Shown: piece after piece, positions 50,066 through 59,323 of the stretch
Numbering within the stretch: position 1 is the stretch's first letter
Layout of the letters: each line of letters opens with the position of its first letter
Assembly: GCF_014268655.2 (NCBI RefSeq)
Contig: NZ_JABWQX020000002.1
Coordinates: 456,501-520,500, forward strand
From: Pseudomonas marvdashtae
GTDB lineage: Bacteria > Pseudomonadota > Gammaproteobacteria > Pseudomonadales > Pseudomonadaceae
DNA length: 64,000 bases
Direction: 5' to 3'
Position numbers and translations under genes: made by a program
The notes under the pieces: generated by a model
Databases searched by the model: none
Seen by the model: only the letters and a program-made list of their open reading frames with translations
What the model was told of the DNA's origin: nothing

Positions 50066-50165
50066 GGCTTGATCGCGATTCGCGATCAAGCCGTTGATGA
50101 CCTATGGCTGTCCGGCTGGGCATGGCACAGCGGCCATTCTGCATGAGGTTGTCGATTGACAACCT
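50066..50165. promoter_or_regulatory. Two perfect inverted repeats before the HTH gene
   Basis: A 12-bp arm palindrome GGCTTGATCGCG-ATT-mirror (50066-50092) and an 8-bp arm palindrome AGGTTGTC-GATT-GACAACCT (50146-50165) are the only structure in the 480-bp gap 49778-50256. They may be operators of the HTH protein encoded at 50257. No gene is visible in the gap. Confidence 0.45.
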
Positions 50166-50256
50166 TTCCGGCCGCGCGAATGCTGGAGATCACGGATGAT
50201 TCGTCCCTCGCACCCGAAGAAAAAGGTCGAAGAAACGCTCAGGCAGGAATAGAACA

Positions 50257-50781
50257 ATGGAATTCATCTTCACCTTGAAGTATCAGCTTGCTGACGATGG
50301 CTATGCCATGGATGAACTGGTGGAGCGGCTGGGAGAAGCGGGCTGCGACGATGCCCTGGTCGGCATCGGGCAACCGGGGCGGCTGGCGCTTGAGTTCACT
50401 CGCGATGCGCCTGATGCCGCTGAGGCGGTGCTTAGTGCGCTAGACGACGTGCGCCGCGCGGTGCCGTCGGCCAAGTTGATCGAGGTTGCGCCTGATCTGG
50501 TCGGTCTGACCGACGTAGCCGAGATCGTAGGGGGCTCGCGGCAGAACATGCGCAAGCTGATGTTAACTCATCCGGGCAGCTTTCCGACGCCGGTGCACGA
50601 AGGCAGTGCATCCATCTGGCATCTGGCCGACATTCTGACCTGGCTGCAGGCCCGGGGCAGTTATTCGTCTGCCTCGGGTGTGTTGGATGTGGCCCGGGTG
50701 GCCTTGCAGGTCAATGTTGCGAAAGAGCGCCGACGGCTAGCCGAGGTGGGTTACAAGGAGTTGGAAGCGCTGATTGAGTGA
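50257..50781 (+). CDS. HTH DNA-binding protein
   Basis: 174 residues. N-terminal alpha/beta part (about 1-75) and a MerR/AlpA-like helix-turn-helix at about 85-130 (LTDVAEIVGGSRQNMRKLMLTHPGSFPTPVHEGSASIWHLADILTWL). Such HTH proteins act as excisionases or small regulators on islands. It closes the accessory block after guaA. Target unknown, possibly its own palindromes upstream. Confidence 0.7.
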   Translation: MEFIFTLKYQLADDGYAMDELVERLGEAGCDDALVGIGQPGRLALEFTRDAPDAAEAVLSALDDVRRAVPSAKLIEVAPDLVGLTDVAEIVGGSRQNMRKLMLTHPGSFPTPVHEGSASIWHLADILTWLQARGSYSSASGVLDVARVALQVNVAKERRRLAEVGYKELEALIE

Positions 50782-50906
50782 CAGCGCTTATCGTCCGAAC
50801 GCGCCCCGCGACAATCCTTCACTTAATCTTTCTCAATTGCAGGTGTATCGTATTCGCCTTTTCCGGGCCCCCCGGTCCGTCGCAGATTCAAGAGGTAGTC
50901 GCGTTC

Positions 50907-52283
50907 ATGTCCTTTACCCGTCGCCAAATTCTCGGTGGCCTGGCCGGTCTTGTTGTCGTTGGCGTAGGTGCGGGAGGCGCGTCGCGGTATTGGCTGGGCA
51001 AGATGGCGGATGCCGAGGCCGGTCATGACTATGAATTGATTGCGGCGCCGTTGGACGTCGAGCTGGTTGCTGGACACAAAACCCGGGCTTGGGCGTTCGG
51101 TCCGTCGGCGCCGGGCACCGAGCTGCGGGTGCGCCAGGGGGAGTGGTTGCGGGTTCGCTTCATCAATCATTTGCCGGTCGCGACGACGATTCATTGGCAT
51201 GGGATCCGCTTGCCGCTGGAGATGGACGGCGTACCGTACGTCTCACAATTGCCGGTGTTGCCGGGTGAGTACTTCGATTACAAATTCCGTGTGCCGGACG
51301 CTGGCAGCTATTGGTATCACCCCCACGTCAACAGTAGCGAAGAGCTCGGGCGTGGGCTGGTGGGGCCGTTGATCATCGAAGAGCGTGAGCCCACCGGCTT
51401 CAAATACGAGCAGACCCTGAGTCTCAAGAGCTGGCATGTGGATGAGCAGGGCGAGTTCGTCGCGTTCAGCATCCCCCGTGAAGCGGCCCGTGGCGGCACG
51501 GCGGGGCGGTTGTCGACGATCAATGGCGTGGCGCAAGCGGTGATCGATTTGCCGGCCGGGCAGATTACTAGGGTGCGCTTGCTCAATCTCGACAACACCC
51601 TGACTTACCGCATCAACATCCCCGGCGTTGAAGCGCAGATTTATGCGCTGGACGGCAACCCCATCACGCCGCGCCCGCTGGGCAAGGAATACTGGCTGGG
51701 CCCGGGCATGCGCATCTGCCTGGCAATCAAGGCACCGCCGGCCGGGGAAGAGCTGTCGTTGCGCAACGGCCCGGTACGCCTGGGCACCCTGCGTTCGGTG
51801 GCCAACAATGACGCGCCGACTCCATGGCCGCCAGCATTGCCGCCTAACCCCGTGGCAGAGCCGGACTTGGCCAATGCCGAGAAACTCAACTTCAATTTCG
51901 AGTGGGTCGGCTCGGTGTCGGTCAATGTCGACAACGGCAAGCCGCCGAGCCTGTGGCAGATCAACGGCAAGGCTTGGGACATCACCGACAAGACCTGCGC
52001 CGACCGGCCGATCGCCACCCTGAAGAAAGGCCAGAGCTACATTTTCGAATTGAAGAACATGACCCAGTACCAGCACCCGATCCATTTGCACGGCATGAGC
52101 TTCAAGGTGATTGCGTCCAACCGGCATAAAGTCATTCCGTATTTCACCGATACTTACCTGCTGGGCAAGAACGAACGGGCGCAGGTGGCGCTGGTGGCGG
52201 ATAATCCTGGCGTGTGGATGTTCCACTGCCATGTGATCGATCACATGGAAACCGGCCTGATGGCCGCCATCGAGGTGGCGTGA
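50907..52283 (+). CDS. Multicopper oxidase, Tat-exported
   Basis: 458 residues from ATG 50907; the frame is open to GTG 50778 but the Tat signal (SFTRRQILGG, then a hydrophobic stretch) starts here. Copper ligands are all visible: HWHG (96-99), HPH (138-140), HPIHLHG (about 394-400) and HCH with His446 and Met452 near the C-terminus. Periplasmic oxidase of the laccase/CueO kind; substrate (copper, manganese or phenols) not deducible. Its stop overlaps the tadA start (TGATG). Confidence 0.92.
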   Translation: MSFTRRQILGGLAGLVVVGVGAGGASRYWLGKMADAEAGHDYELIAAPLDVELVAGHKTRAWAFGPSAPGTELRVRQGEWLRVRFINHLPVATTIHWHGIRLPLEMDGVPYVSQLPVLPGEYFDYKFRVPDAGSYWYHPHVNSSEELGRGLVGPLIIEEREPTGFKYEQTLSLKSWHVDEQGEFVAFSIPREAARGGTAGRLSTINGVAQAVIDLPAGQITRVRLLNLDNTLTYRINIPGVEAQIYALDGNPITPRPLGKEYWLGPGMRICLAIKAPPAGEELSLRNGPVRLGTLRSVANNDAPTPWPPALPPNPVAEPDLANAEKLNFNFEWVGSVSVNVDNGKPPSLWQINGKAWDITDKTCADRPIATLKKGQSYIFELKNMTQYQHPIHLHGMSFKVIASNRHKVIPYFTDTYLLGKNERAQVALVADNPGVWMFHCHVIDHMETGLMAAIEVA

Positions 52284-52780
52284 TGCGCCAGATTCGCCCC
52301 GCCAGAATCATCGACCGCAGCGGTGACCAGGACTTCATGCGCGAAGCCCTGGCCCTTGCCGAGCAGGGTGCGGCCCTGGGCGAAGTGCCGGTGGGCGCGG
52401 TGTTGGTCCAGGACGGTGAAATCATCGGGCGTGGCTTCAACTGCCCGATCAGCGGTCACGACCCCAGCGCCCACGCCGAAATGGTCGCCATTCGCGCCGC
52501 CGCCCAGGCCGTGAGCAATTATCGCCTGCCCGGCAGCACGCTATATGTAACGTTGGAGCCGTGCAGCATGTGCGCCGGCCTTATCGTCCATTCGCGTATC
52601 GCTCGGGTCGTCTACGGCGCCCTGGAACCCAAGGCCGGGATTGTGCAGAGCCAGGGGCAGTTCTTCACCCAGGGTTTTTTGAATCATCGGGTGATGTTCG
52701 AGGGAGGGGTGCTGGCCGAGGAATGCAGCGCCGTGCTAAGCGAGTTCTTCAAGGCCCGACGAGCCAAGCCCCAAGATTAA
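52283..52780 (+). CDS. tadA: tRNA-specific adenosine deaminase
   Basis: 165 residues. Converts A34 to inosine in tRNA-Arg(ACG). Zinc site His64-Ala-Glu66 (SAHAEMVAI) and Cys94/Cys97 (EPCSMCAG). Starts within the stop of the multicopper oxidase gene, so translation is probably coupled. Confidence 0.96.
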   Translation: MRQIRPARIIDRSGDQDFMREALALAEQGAALGEVPVGAVLVQDGEIIGRGFNCPISGHDPSAHAEMVAIRAAAQAVSNYRLPGSTLYVTLEPCSMCAGLIVHSRIARVVYGALEPKAGIVQSQGQFFTQGFLNHRVMFEGGVLAEECSAVLSEFFKARRAKPQD

Positions 52781-52833
52781 ACACATACCCCTGTGGCAAG
52801 CCTGGATTGCAGCGGCGGATCTGCGCTGTCTGT

Positions 52834-53790
52834 TTATTTGCGCGCCACAATCACCGCTCGCATCGGCGCCGGCAGCCCTTCGATGGTCTTGCTGTGGTCG
52901 GTGGGGTCGAGGAAGTCGCTCAGCGACTGGTACTTCATCCATTCGGTGCTGCGCTGTTCTTCGACGGTGGTCAGGCTTACGTCCACGCAACGCACGTCGC
53001 TGAACCCGGCACGGCGCAGCCAGCGTTCCAAGGCCGGGACCGACGGCAGGAACCACACGTTGCGCATCTGCGCGTAGCGGTCCTCGGGCACTAGCACCTG
53101 GTGCTCGTCGCCTTCGATCACGAGGGTTTCCAGCACCAGTTCGCCGCCTTTGACCAGGCAATCCTTCAAGGCCAGCAAGTGTTCGATCGGCGAGCGGCGG
53201 TGATAGAACACGCCCATGGAAAACACTGTGTCGAAGCCTTCCAGTTCCGGCGGCAGGGCCTCGAACGGGAACGGCAGGTGCCAGGCGTTGGGCTGCGACA
53301 GGTAACGCTGCACGGCCTGGAACTGACAGAAGAATAACCAGTTGGGATCGACACCGATCACCGTGTCGGCCCCGGCGCCCAGCATGCGCCACATGTAATA
53401 GCCGTTGCCGCAACCCACGTCGAGGATGCGCTTGCCCGCAAGGTCCAGGTGCGGCGCCACCCGCGACCACTTCCAGTCCGAGCGCCATTCGGTGTCGACG
53501 TGCACGCCAAACAGATCGAACGGCCCTTTGCGCCATGGCGACAGGCCCATCAGCGCCGTGCGCATCTGCACACGGGTTTCGTCGGAGCAATCGACATCCA
53601 GCGTCAGACCGTTCAGCAAGTCCACTGTGGTTGGCTGCAAGTCCGGCAAAGCATCAAGGGCGCTTTGCCAGCGCTCCAGATCGCCATGGCCCTTTTCCAT
53701 TTTGCTGTCGAGCTGCGCCTGCAGCGTTGCGGCCCATTCGGCCAGCGGCGTGCCAGCCAGATGGTGGGTGAGGGGCGACAGATCAATCAT
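52834..53790 (-). CDS. cmoB: tRNA U34 carboxymethyltransferase CmoB
   Basis: 318 residues. Uses carboxy-SAM to make 5-carboxymethoxyuridine in the wobble position. SAM-fold motif [17 protein letters not shown] and conserved WRSDWKW. Overlaps by 4 bp with cmoA, which supplies the cofactor. Confidence 0.96.
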   Translation of the reverse strand: MIDLSPLTHHLAGTPLAEWAATLQAQLDSKMEKGHGDLERWQSALDALPDLQPTTVDLLNGLTLDVDCSDETRVQMRTALMGLSPWRKGPFDLFGVHVDTEWRSDWKWSRVAPHLDLAGKRILDVGCGNGYYMWRMLGAGADTVIGVDPNWLFFCQFQAVQRYLSQPNAWHLPFPFEALPPELEGFDTVFSMGVFYHRRSPIEHLLALKDCLVKGGELVLETLVIEGDEHQVLVPEDRYAQMRNVWFLPSVPALERWLRRAGFSDVRCVDVSLTTVEEQRSTEWMKYQSLSDFLDPTDHSKTIEGLPAPMRAVIVARK

Positions 53791-54530
53791 GGCAGGGCAA
53801 TCAACGAGGCGAAGTTAAGACACTGGAACCACGGCACGACTTTCGAGAAACCGGCCGCCAGCAGGCGCTCGCGGTGTTCGTCGAGGCTGTCGGGCTTCAT
53901 GACGTTTTCGATGGCGCTGCGTTTCTGGGCGATTTCCAGCTCGCTGTAGCCGTTGGCGCGCTTGAACGCCACGTGCAGGTCGGTGAGCAGCGTGTGTTCC
54001 TCGGCATCGTTGAAGCGCAGCTTCTCCGAGAGGATCAAGGCACCGCCGGGCAGCAACGACTGGTGGATGCGACTCAGGAGTGCGGTTCGCTGGTCCGGCG
54101 CGATAAATTGCAGAGTGAAGTTCAACGCCACCACCGAGGCGGGCTGAAACTCGAGGGCAAGGATGTCGCCTTCGATCACTTCTACCGGCAGCAATTCCTG
54201 GAACATCGAGTCCTGGCCGTTGAGGTACTCGCGGCAGCGCTCGACCATGGCCGTCGAGTTATCCACGGCAATCACGCGGCAACCGTCGGTGCGCACGTGA
54301 CGGCGCAGCGCCTGGGTCACCGCGCCCAGGGACGAACCCAAGTCGTAGAGCACGCTGCCCGGCTGGGCAAATTGCGCCGCGAGCACGCCGAGGTTCTCGA
54401 CGATGGTCGGGTAACCCGGTACCGAACGCTTGATCATGTCCGGAAACACCCGCACCACGTCTTCATTGAAAGCGAAGTCAGGCACCTGGGCCAAGGGTTG
54501 GGCGAATAGGCGATCGGGTTCTTTGCTCAC
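53787..54530 (-). CDS. cmoA: Carboxy-S-adenosylmethionine synthase CmoA
   Basis: 247 residues from GTG 54530 ([13 protein letters not shown]), which gives the family length; the longer frame adds an unlikely 18-residue extension. Makes carboxy-SAM from SAM and prephenate. Methyltransferase motif [13 protein letters not shown]. Operon with cmoB. Confidence 0.95.
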   Translation of the reverse strand: MSKEPDRLFAQPLAQVPDFAFNEDVVRVFPDMIKRSVPGYPTIVENLGVLAAQFAQPGSVLYDLGSSLGAVTQALRRHVRTDGCRVIAVDNSTAMVERCREYLNGQDSMFQELLPVEVIEGDILALEFQPASVVALNFTLQFIAPDQRTALLSRIHQSLLPGGALILSEKLRFNDAEEHTLLTDLHVAFKRANGYSELEIAQKRSAIENVMKPDSLDEHRERLLAAGFSKVVPWFQCLNFASLIALP

Positions 54531-54610
54531 GGCGGTTCCGGTGGCAGGGGTGGAAAAGGCCGGCATTTTAACCAAAAAAACCATGAGCGCGAGCTTTGTT
54601 CAGGGGAACG

Positions 54611-55003
54611 TCAATTCACCGAAATGGCGCACTCAAAGGTTTCGACCGGTGGCACTTCCGGTGCCCAGGGCTGTTGATACGTCAGGCGTAATTTCCCGGT
54701 TCCGCCGGCAAACGCCTGGAAGCGCCAGGTGGACACGCCTGCGGCGCCGACAATGCCCGCGTCTTCGGGGTTGCGGTAAACCTCTGGCCCCAAGGCTTTC
54801 AGCACGCCACCCGCTGAATCCTGGATCGCCCAGCGATAACCGGTGCTGGGATTGCTCGGCAAACTCAGGATCAGGTTCTGCCCATTGTGGAGTTGCACGG
54901 GGCATTGGCTCTGTTTCTCCACCGTCACGTTTTGTTTTGGCTGCGTGGCGCAGGCGCTCAACAGGGCGAGGCTGACAGGGACGAGCAAGCGGGTGAGGGA
55001 CAT
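54611..55003 (-). CDS. icp: Chagasin-type cysteine peptidase inhibitor (I42), lipoprotein
   Basis: 130 residues from MSLTRLLVPV. Lipoprotein signal with LLSAC (Cys18). The inhibitory loop NPSTGY (51-56) and a second loop AGGTGKLRLTYQQPW are those of chagasin, which blocks papain-like peptidases. In Pseudomonas aeruginosa the homologue (PA0778) also sits next to a Lon-like protease gene. Confidence 0.88.
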   Translation of the reverse strand: MSLTRLLVPVSLALLSACATQPKQNVTVEKQSQCPVQLHNGQNLILSLPSNPSTGYRWAIQDSAGGVLKALGPEVYRNPEDAGIVGAAGVSTWRFQAFAGGTGKLRLTYQQPWAPEVPPVETFECAISVN

Positions 55004-55138
55004 AAAGGCTCCGGCATTCACGACGAACGGCGAGCATAACCGAAGATGCCACGGGGTGTGTCGGGCGGGATGCGTTGCCTGTGGAGGCCCCCTCGCGCGC
55101 GAAGCTCGCGATGGGGCCGTACAGCCACTACATGAGTA

Positions 55139-57553
55139 TCAGAACAACACCTTCGCCACATCCGCGAACCGCTTGGCAAAGTGCACCGTGACGCCTTCCT
55201 TGAGATAGTCCGGCAGTTCTTCGAAGTTGCCCCGGTTGGCTTCCGGCAGGATCAGTTCGTTGATTTTCTGCCGCCGCGCCGCGATGACTTTCTCGCGTAC
55301 GCCGCCAATCGGCAGGACATGTCCGGTGAGGGTCAGTTCGCCGGTCATGGCCACGCCTTTTTTCGGTGCCTGGTTGCGCGCCAGGGACAGCAAGGCGCTA
55401 GCCATGGTTACGCCGGCGCTCGGGCCGTCCTTGGGCGTGGCGCCCTCCGGTACGTGCAGATGCACAAAAGCCTCGTCGAAGAACTTCGGATCCCCACCGA
55501 ACTGCTTCAGGTGAGAACTGACGTAGCTGTGGGCGATTTCAGCTGATTCCTTCATCACCTCGCCCAGTTGCCCGGTGAGCTTGAAACCGCGATTAAGGGT
55601 GTGAATGCGCGTCGCTTCGATCGGCAGGGTTGCACCGCCCATGCTGGTCCAGGCCAGTCCGGTAATCACGCCGACGCCGGACAGCACCTGTTCATTGCGG
55701 AACACGGGTTTGCCCAGCGAGGCTTCAAGGTCCTTCGGCCCGAGCTTGATCACCGCTTTTGGATCGTCGATCAGCTTCATGACCGCCTTGCGTACCAGTT
55801 TGCCCAGTTGTTTTTCCAACTGGCGTACCCCGGCCTCGCGAGCATAACCGTCGATCAGGGCCTTGAGGGCGCTGTCATTGATACTGAGGCTGCCCTTGGA
55901 CACACCCGCCTTGGCCAGTTGCTTGGGCCACAAGTGGCGCTTGGCGATGGCGACTTTCTCTTCGGTGATGTAACCCGACAGGCGGATCACTTCCATGCGG
56001 TCCAGCAGCGGGCCAGGAATCGAGTCCAGCGTGTTGGCGGTGCAGATGAACAGCACTTTTGACAAGTCCAGGCGCATGTCCAGGTAATGATCCAGAAACT
56101 CGACGTTCTGCTCGGGGTCAAGGGTTTCCAGCAACGCGGAGGCCGGGTCGCCCTGGTAGCTCTGGCCCATTTTGTCGATTTCATCGAGCATGATCACCGG
56201 GTTCATCACTTCGACGTCCTTGAGCGCCTGCACCAGCTTGCCCGGCTGGGCGCCGATGTAGGTGCGCCGATGCCCCTTGATCTCGGCCTCGTCGCGCATG
56301 CCGCCGACGCTGAAGCGGTAGAACGGTCGCCCGAGGGATTCGGCAATCGACTTGCCTACGCTGGTCTTGCCCACGCCCGGCGGGCCGACCAGCAAGACGA
56401 TGGAACCGCTGATCTCGCCTTTGTAGGCGCCCACCGCGAGAAATTCCAGGATACGGTCCTTGATGTCATCCAGGCCGGCGTGATGCTGGTCGAGGATCTT
56501 GCGGGCATGCTTGAGCTCCAGTTTGTCCTGGCCAAACACGCCCCACGGCACCGAGGTCGCCCAGTCGAGATAATTGCGGGTAACGGCATACTCCGGTGAG
56601 CCGGTTTCGAGGATCGAGAGCTTGTTCATTTCCTCTTCGATGCGCTTCTGGGCCTGGGCCGGCAGCACCTTGCCTTCGAGGCGCTGCTCGAACTGTTCAA
56701 GGTCGGCGCTGCGGTCGTCCTTGGTCAGCCCCAGCTCCTGCTGGATGACCTTGAGCTGTTCCTTGAGGAAGAACTGGCGCTGGTGTTCGCCGATCTTGCT
56801 GTTGACCTCGGCGGAAATTTCTTTTTGCAGCCGCGCGACCTCCACTTCCTTGCGCAGCATCGGCAGCACTTTTTCCATGCGCTTGAGCATCGGCACGCAG
56901 TCGAGAACTTCCTGCAACTCGCTGCCGGTGGCGGAGGTGAGCGCGGCGGCGAAGTCGGTCAGGGGCGAAGGATCGTTGGGGCTGAAGCGGTTGAGGTAGT
57001 TCTTCAGCTCTTCGCTGTACAGTGGATTGAGCGGCAGCAGTTCCTTGATCGCATTGATCAGCGCCATGCCGTAGGCCTTGACCTCGTCGGTCGGCTCGCT
57101 TGGCTGGTGCGGGTATTCGACTTCCACCAGGTAAGGCGGGCGATGGTGCTTGAGCCAGGTGCGGATGCGCACGCGGGTAAGGCCCTGGGCGACGAACTGC
57201 AATTTGCCCGCTTCGCGACTGGCGTGGTGCACCTTCACCAGCGTGCCGTACAGCGGCAGCTTCGAGGTGTCGAAGTGGCGCGGGTCCTCTTGGGGCGAGT
57301 CCATGAAGAACAGCGCCAGGGAGTGATGATCGGACTTGGCCACCAGTTCCAGGGTTTCAGCCCACGGTTCTTCATTGACGATGACCGGCAGCACTTGGGC
57401 CGGGAAGAACGGACGGTTGTGGATGGGAATGATGTAGACCTTGTCCGGCAGGCTCTGGCCAGGCAGGGCCAGGCCGGTGCCGGAAACGGTGTGCTCGATG
57501 TGCTCGGCGTCTGCGTATTCGTTTGTGGCTTCAGTAGAGTGCTGGTCGCTCAT
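55139..57553 (-). CDS. Lon-family ATP-dependent protease (second Lon, AsrA-like)
   Basis: 804 residues from MSDQHSTEATNEY (AGGTG upstream). N-terminal substrate domain, AAA+ module with GPPGVGKTSVGKS and IMLDEIDKMG, and a C-terminal Ser-Lys protease with the catalytic serine in PKDGPSAGVTMASALLSL. Its neighbour icp and absence of clpX identify it as the paralogue corresponding to PA0779 (AsrA), a Lon-like protein tied to the aminoglycoside stress response in Pseudomonas aeruginosa, rather than the main Lon. Heat-shock control not visible. Confidence 0.9.
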   Translation of the reverse strand: MSDQHSTEATNEYADAEHIEHTVSGTGLALPGQSLPDKVYIIPIHNRPFFPAQVLPVIVNEEPWAETLELVAKSDHHSLALFFMDSPQEDPRHFDTSKLPLYGTLVKVHHASREAGKLQFVAQGLTRVRIRTWLKHHRPPYLVEVEYPHQPSEPTDEVKAYGMALINAIKELLPLNPLYSEELKNYLNRFSPNDPSPLTDFAAALTSATGSELQEVLDCVPMLKRMEKVLPMLRKEVEVARLQKEISAEVNSKIGEHQRQFFLKEQLKVIQQELGLTKDDRSADLEQFEQRLEGKVLPAQAQKRIEEEMNKLSILETGSPEYAVTRNYLDWATSVPWGVFGQDKLELKHARKILDQHHAGLDDIKDRILEFLAVGAYKGEISGSIVLLVGPPGVGKTSVGKSIAESLGRPFYRFSVGGMRDEAEIKGHRRTYIGAQPGKLVQALKDVEVMNPVIMLDEIDKMGQSYQGDPASALLETLDPEQNVEFLDHYLDMRLDLSKVLFICTANTLDSIPGPLLDRMEVIRLSGYITEEKVAIAKRHLWPKQLAKAGVSKGSLSINDSALKALIDGYAREAGVRQLEKQLGKLVRKAVMKLIDDPKAVIKLGPKDLEASLGKPVFRNEQVLSGVGVITGLAWTSMGGATLPIEATRIHTLNRGFKLTGQLGEVMKESAEIAHSYVSSHLKQFGGDPKFFDEAFVHLHVPEGATPKDGPSAGVTMASALLSLARNQAPKKGVAMTGELTLTGHVLPIGGVREKVIAARRQKINELILPEANRGNFEELPDYLKEGVTVHFAKRFADVAKVLF

Positions 57554-57670
57554 GGGGCACCTGCGCAATGGAGTATGGATCTTAGATGGGGCAGGTGAGG
57601 GGTTGTTTCAATGCTGGACAATTGTGAGCGGTTATTTCATTGGCCTGTGTTCAGGCTGGCGACAGGTTGG

Positions 57671-57700
57671 TGTGGCGAGGGAGCAACCCCTCGCCACAGG
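57671..57700. repeat. REP-like palindrome
   Basis: TGTGGCGAGGGAGCAACCCCTCGCCACAGG region; stem TGTGGCGAGG / CCTCGCCACA. Sits between the Lon-like gene and the MFS gene. Confidence 0.7.
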
Positions 57701-57704
57701 GGAC

Positions 57705-59018
57705 TCAGTCAATGCGATTCAGATCGTTATGACGGGTTTCCTTCAAGCACAGGACCGCGATTACGCTGAGCGCTGCGGCGACGGAAACGTAACCGCCGAC
57801 GTAGCTTAGGCCGCCCATCGCCACCAGTTTCTGGGCGAAGAACGGCGCCGCTGAGGCGCCGACGATGCCGCCGAGGTTGTAGGCAGCCGACGCGCCGGTG
57901 TAGCGCACATGCGTGGGAAACAGCTCCGGCAGCAACGCACCCATGGGCGCGAACGTTACCCCCATCAGGAACAGCTCGATGCACAGGAACAGCGCCACGC
58001 CCCACGTCGAGCCGTGGGTCAGCAGGGGCTCCATGAGGAAACCCGAGGCAATCGCCAGGACGCCACCGATGATCAGCACCGGCTTGCGCCCGTAGCGGTC
58101 GCTGGCCCAGGCCGACAGCGGCGTGGCGGCGGCCATGAACAACACGGCGAAGCACAGCAGGCCGAGGAAGGTTTCGCGGCTGTAGCCAAGGGTGGCGACG
58201 CCGTAGCTCAAGGAAAACACCGTCGAGATGTAGAACAGCGCGTAACACACGACCATGGCGGCAGCGCCCAGCAATGTCGGTGCCCAGTACTGGCTGAACA
58301 GCTCGACCAGCGGGATCTTCACGCGTTCCTGGCGAGCCATGGCATTGGCGAATACCGGCGTTTCATGAAGTTTGAGCCGCACATAGAGGCCGACGATCAC
58401 CAATACGGCACTGAGCAGGAACGGAATCCGCCAGCCCCAGGACCGGAACTGCTCGTCATCCAGGCTCATGGCCAGGGTCAGGAACAAACCGTTGGCAGCC
58501 AGGAAGCCGATGGAGGGGCCCAACTGGGGAAACATGCCGAACCAGGCCCGCTTGCCCTTGGGCGCGTTCTCGGTGGCGAGCAATGCTGCGCCGCCCCATT
58601 CACCGCCAAGCCCGAGGCCCTGGCCAAAACGCAGCAGGCACAACAGGATCGGCGCCCAGGCGCCGATGCTGGCGTAGCCGGGCAGCACGCCGATAAGCGT
58701 GGTGCACACGCCCATCAACAGCAGCGAGGCCACCAGCGTGGACTTGCGTCCGATCCTGTCGCCGAAATGGCCGAACAGCGCCGAACCCAGCGGGCGGGCG
58801 AGAAACGCGATACCGAACGTCAGGAAGGACGACAGCATCTGTGCCGTGCCTGAGGTCTGCGGGAAAAACACCGGCCCGATCACCAGTGCGGCGGCGGTGG
58901 CGTAGACGTAGAAGTCATAGAACTCGATGGCGGTGCCGATGAAGCTCGCGGTCGCCACGCGGGTCGCCGAGTTGGTCGGTTGCGAGGCCACGGTGTCGTT
59001 GCAAGTGGTGGTTGTCAT
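57705..59018 (-). CDS. MHS-family MFS transporter
   Basis: 437 residues from MTTTTCNDTVAS; AGGGATAA lies upstream of this start, and an ATG seven codons earlier is less likely. Twelve membrane helices. Family signatures GTAIEFYDFYVYATAAALV, GHFGDRIGRKSTL and RFGQGLGLGGEWGGA are those of the metabolite:proton symporters (KgtP, ProP, ShiA). The transported acid or osmolyte is not deducible. Confidence 0.9.
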   Translation of the reverse strand: MTTTTCNDTVASQPTNSATRVATASFIGTAIEFYDFYVYATAAALVIGPVFFPQTSGTAQMLSSFLTFGIAFLARPLGSALFGHFGDRIGRKSTLVASLLLMGVCTTLIGVLPGYASIGAWAPILLCLLRFGQGLGLGGEWGGAALLATENAPKGKRAWFGMFPQLGPSIGFLAANGLFLTLAMSLDDEQFRSWGWRIPFLLSAVLVIVGLYVRLKLHETPVFANAMARQERVKIPLVELFSQYWAPTLLGAAAMVVCYALFYISTVFSLSYGVATLGYSRETFLGLLCFAVLFMAAATPLSAWASDRYGRKPVLIIGGVLAIASGFLMEPLLTHGSTWGVALFLCIELFLMGVTFAPMGALLPELFPTHVRYTGASAAYNLGGIVGASAAPFFAQKLVAMGGLSYVGGYVSVAAALSVIAVLCLKETRHNDLNRID

Positions 59019-59323
59019 GCGGTTATCCCTGACAGTCATGTGCTCCGTTGGAGCGAATTATTATGGTCGAACACCCAGGGATGTGGGTTAGGGCGCTGCC
59101 GCTGTTTCGGGTAGGAACAGTCGCAGGGTTGAAGCGGATACTGCCGGTGGACTGCACGAACTGTCCGAATGCAGGGTAGGCACGGGGCTCGGGCGGGGCT
59201 GGGTAAGCGGATTGAGTATAGGAAGGGGGCTAACGGATCGACAAGAGCGCTCGCACACAATATTGAAGCGTGCGCTGAGCCTCTGTGGCGAGGGAGCAAG
59301 CTCCCTCGCCACAGGTAGGGCGT
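59019..59323. repeat. Intergenic gap with a perfect REP-like palindrome
   Basis: The only structure seen in this 305-bp gap is at 59283-59314, where CTGTGGCGAGGGAGCA is followed by its exact reverse complement. The rest is upstream DNA of the MFS gene. No gene is visible. Confidence 0.65.

Noticed and set aside
50051..50149. Small plus-strand ORF starting GTGTTGATTGTTG
   Set aside because: It runs through a perfect palindrome, its possible ribosome-binding site is too far away, and it has no recognisable product.
44646..50781. GATTGAGTG shared by the guaA end (about 44646) and the HTH gene end (about 50772) as att repeats
   Set aside because: Only nine bases, and both are ordinary ends of coding regions. 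Too short to claim an island boundary.
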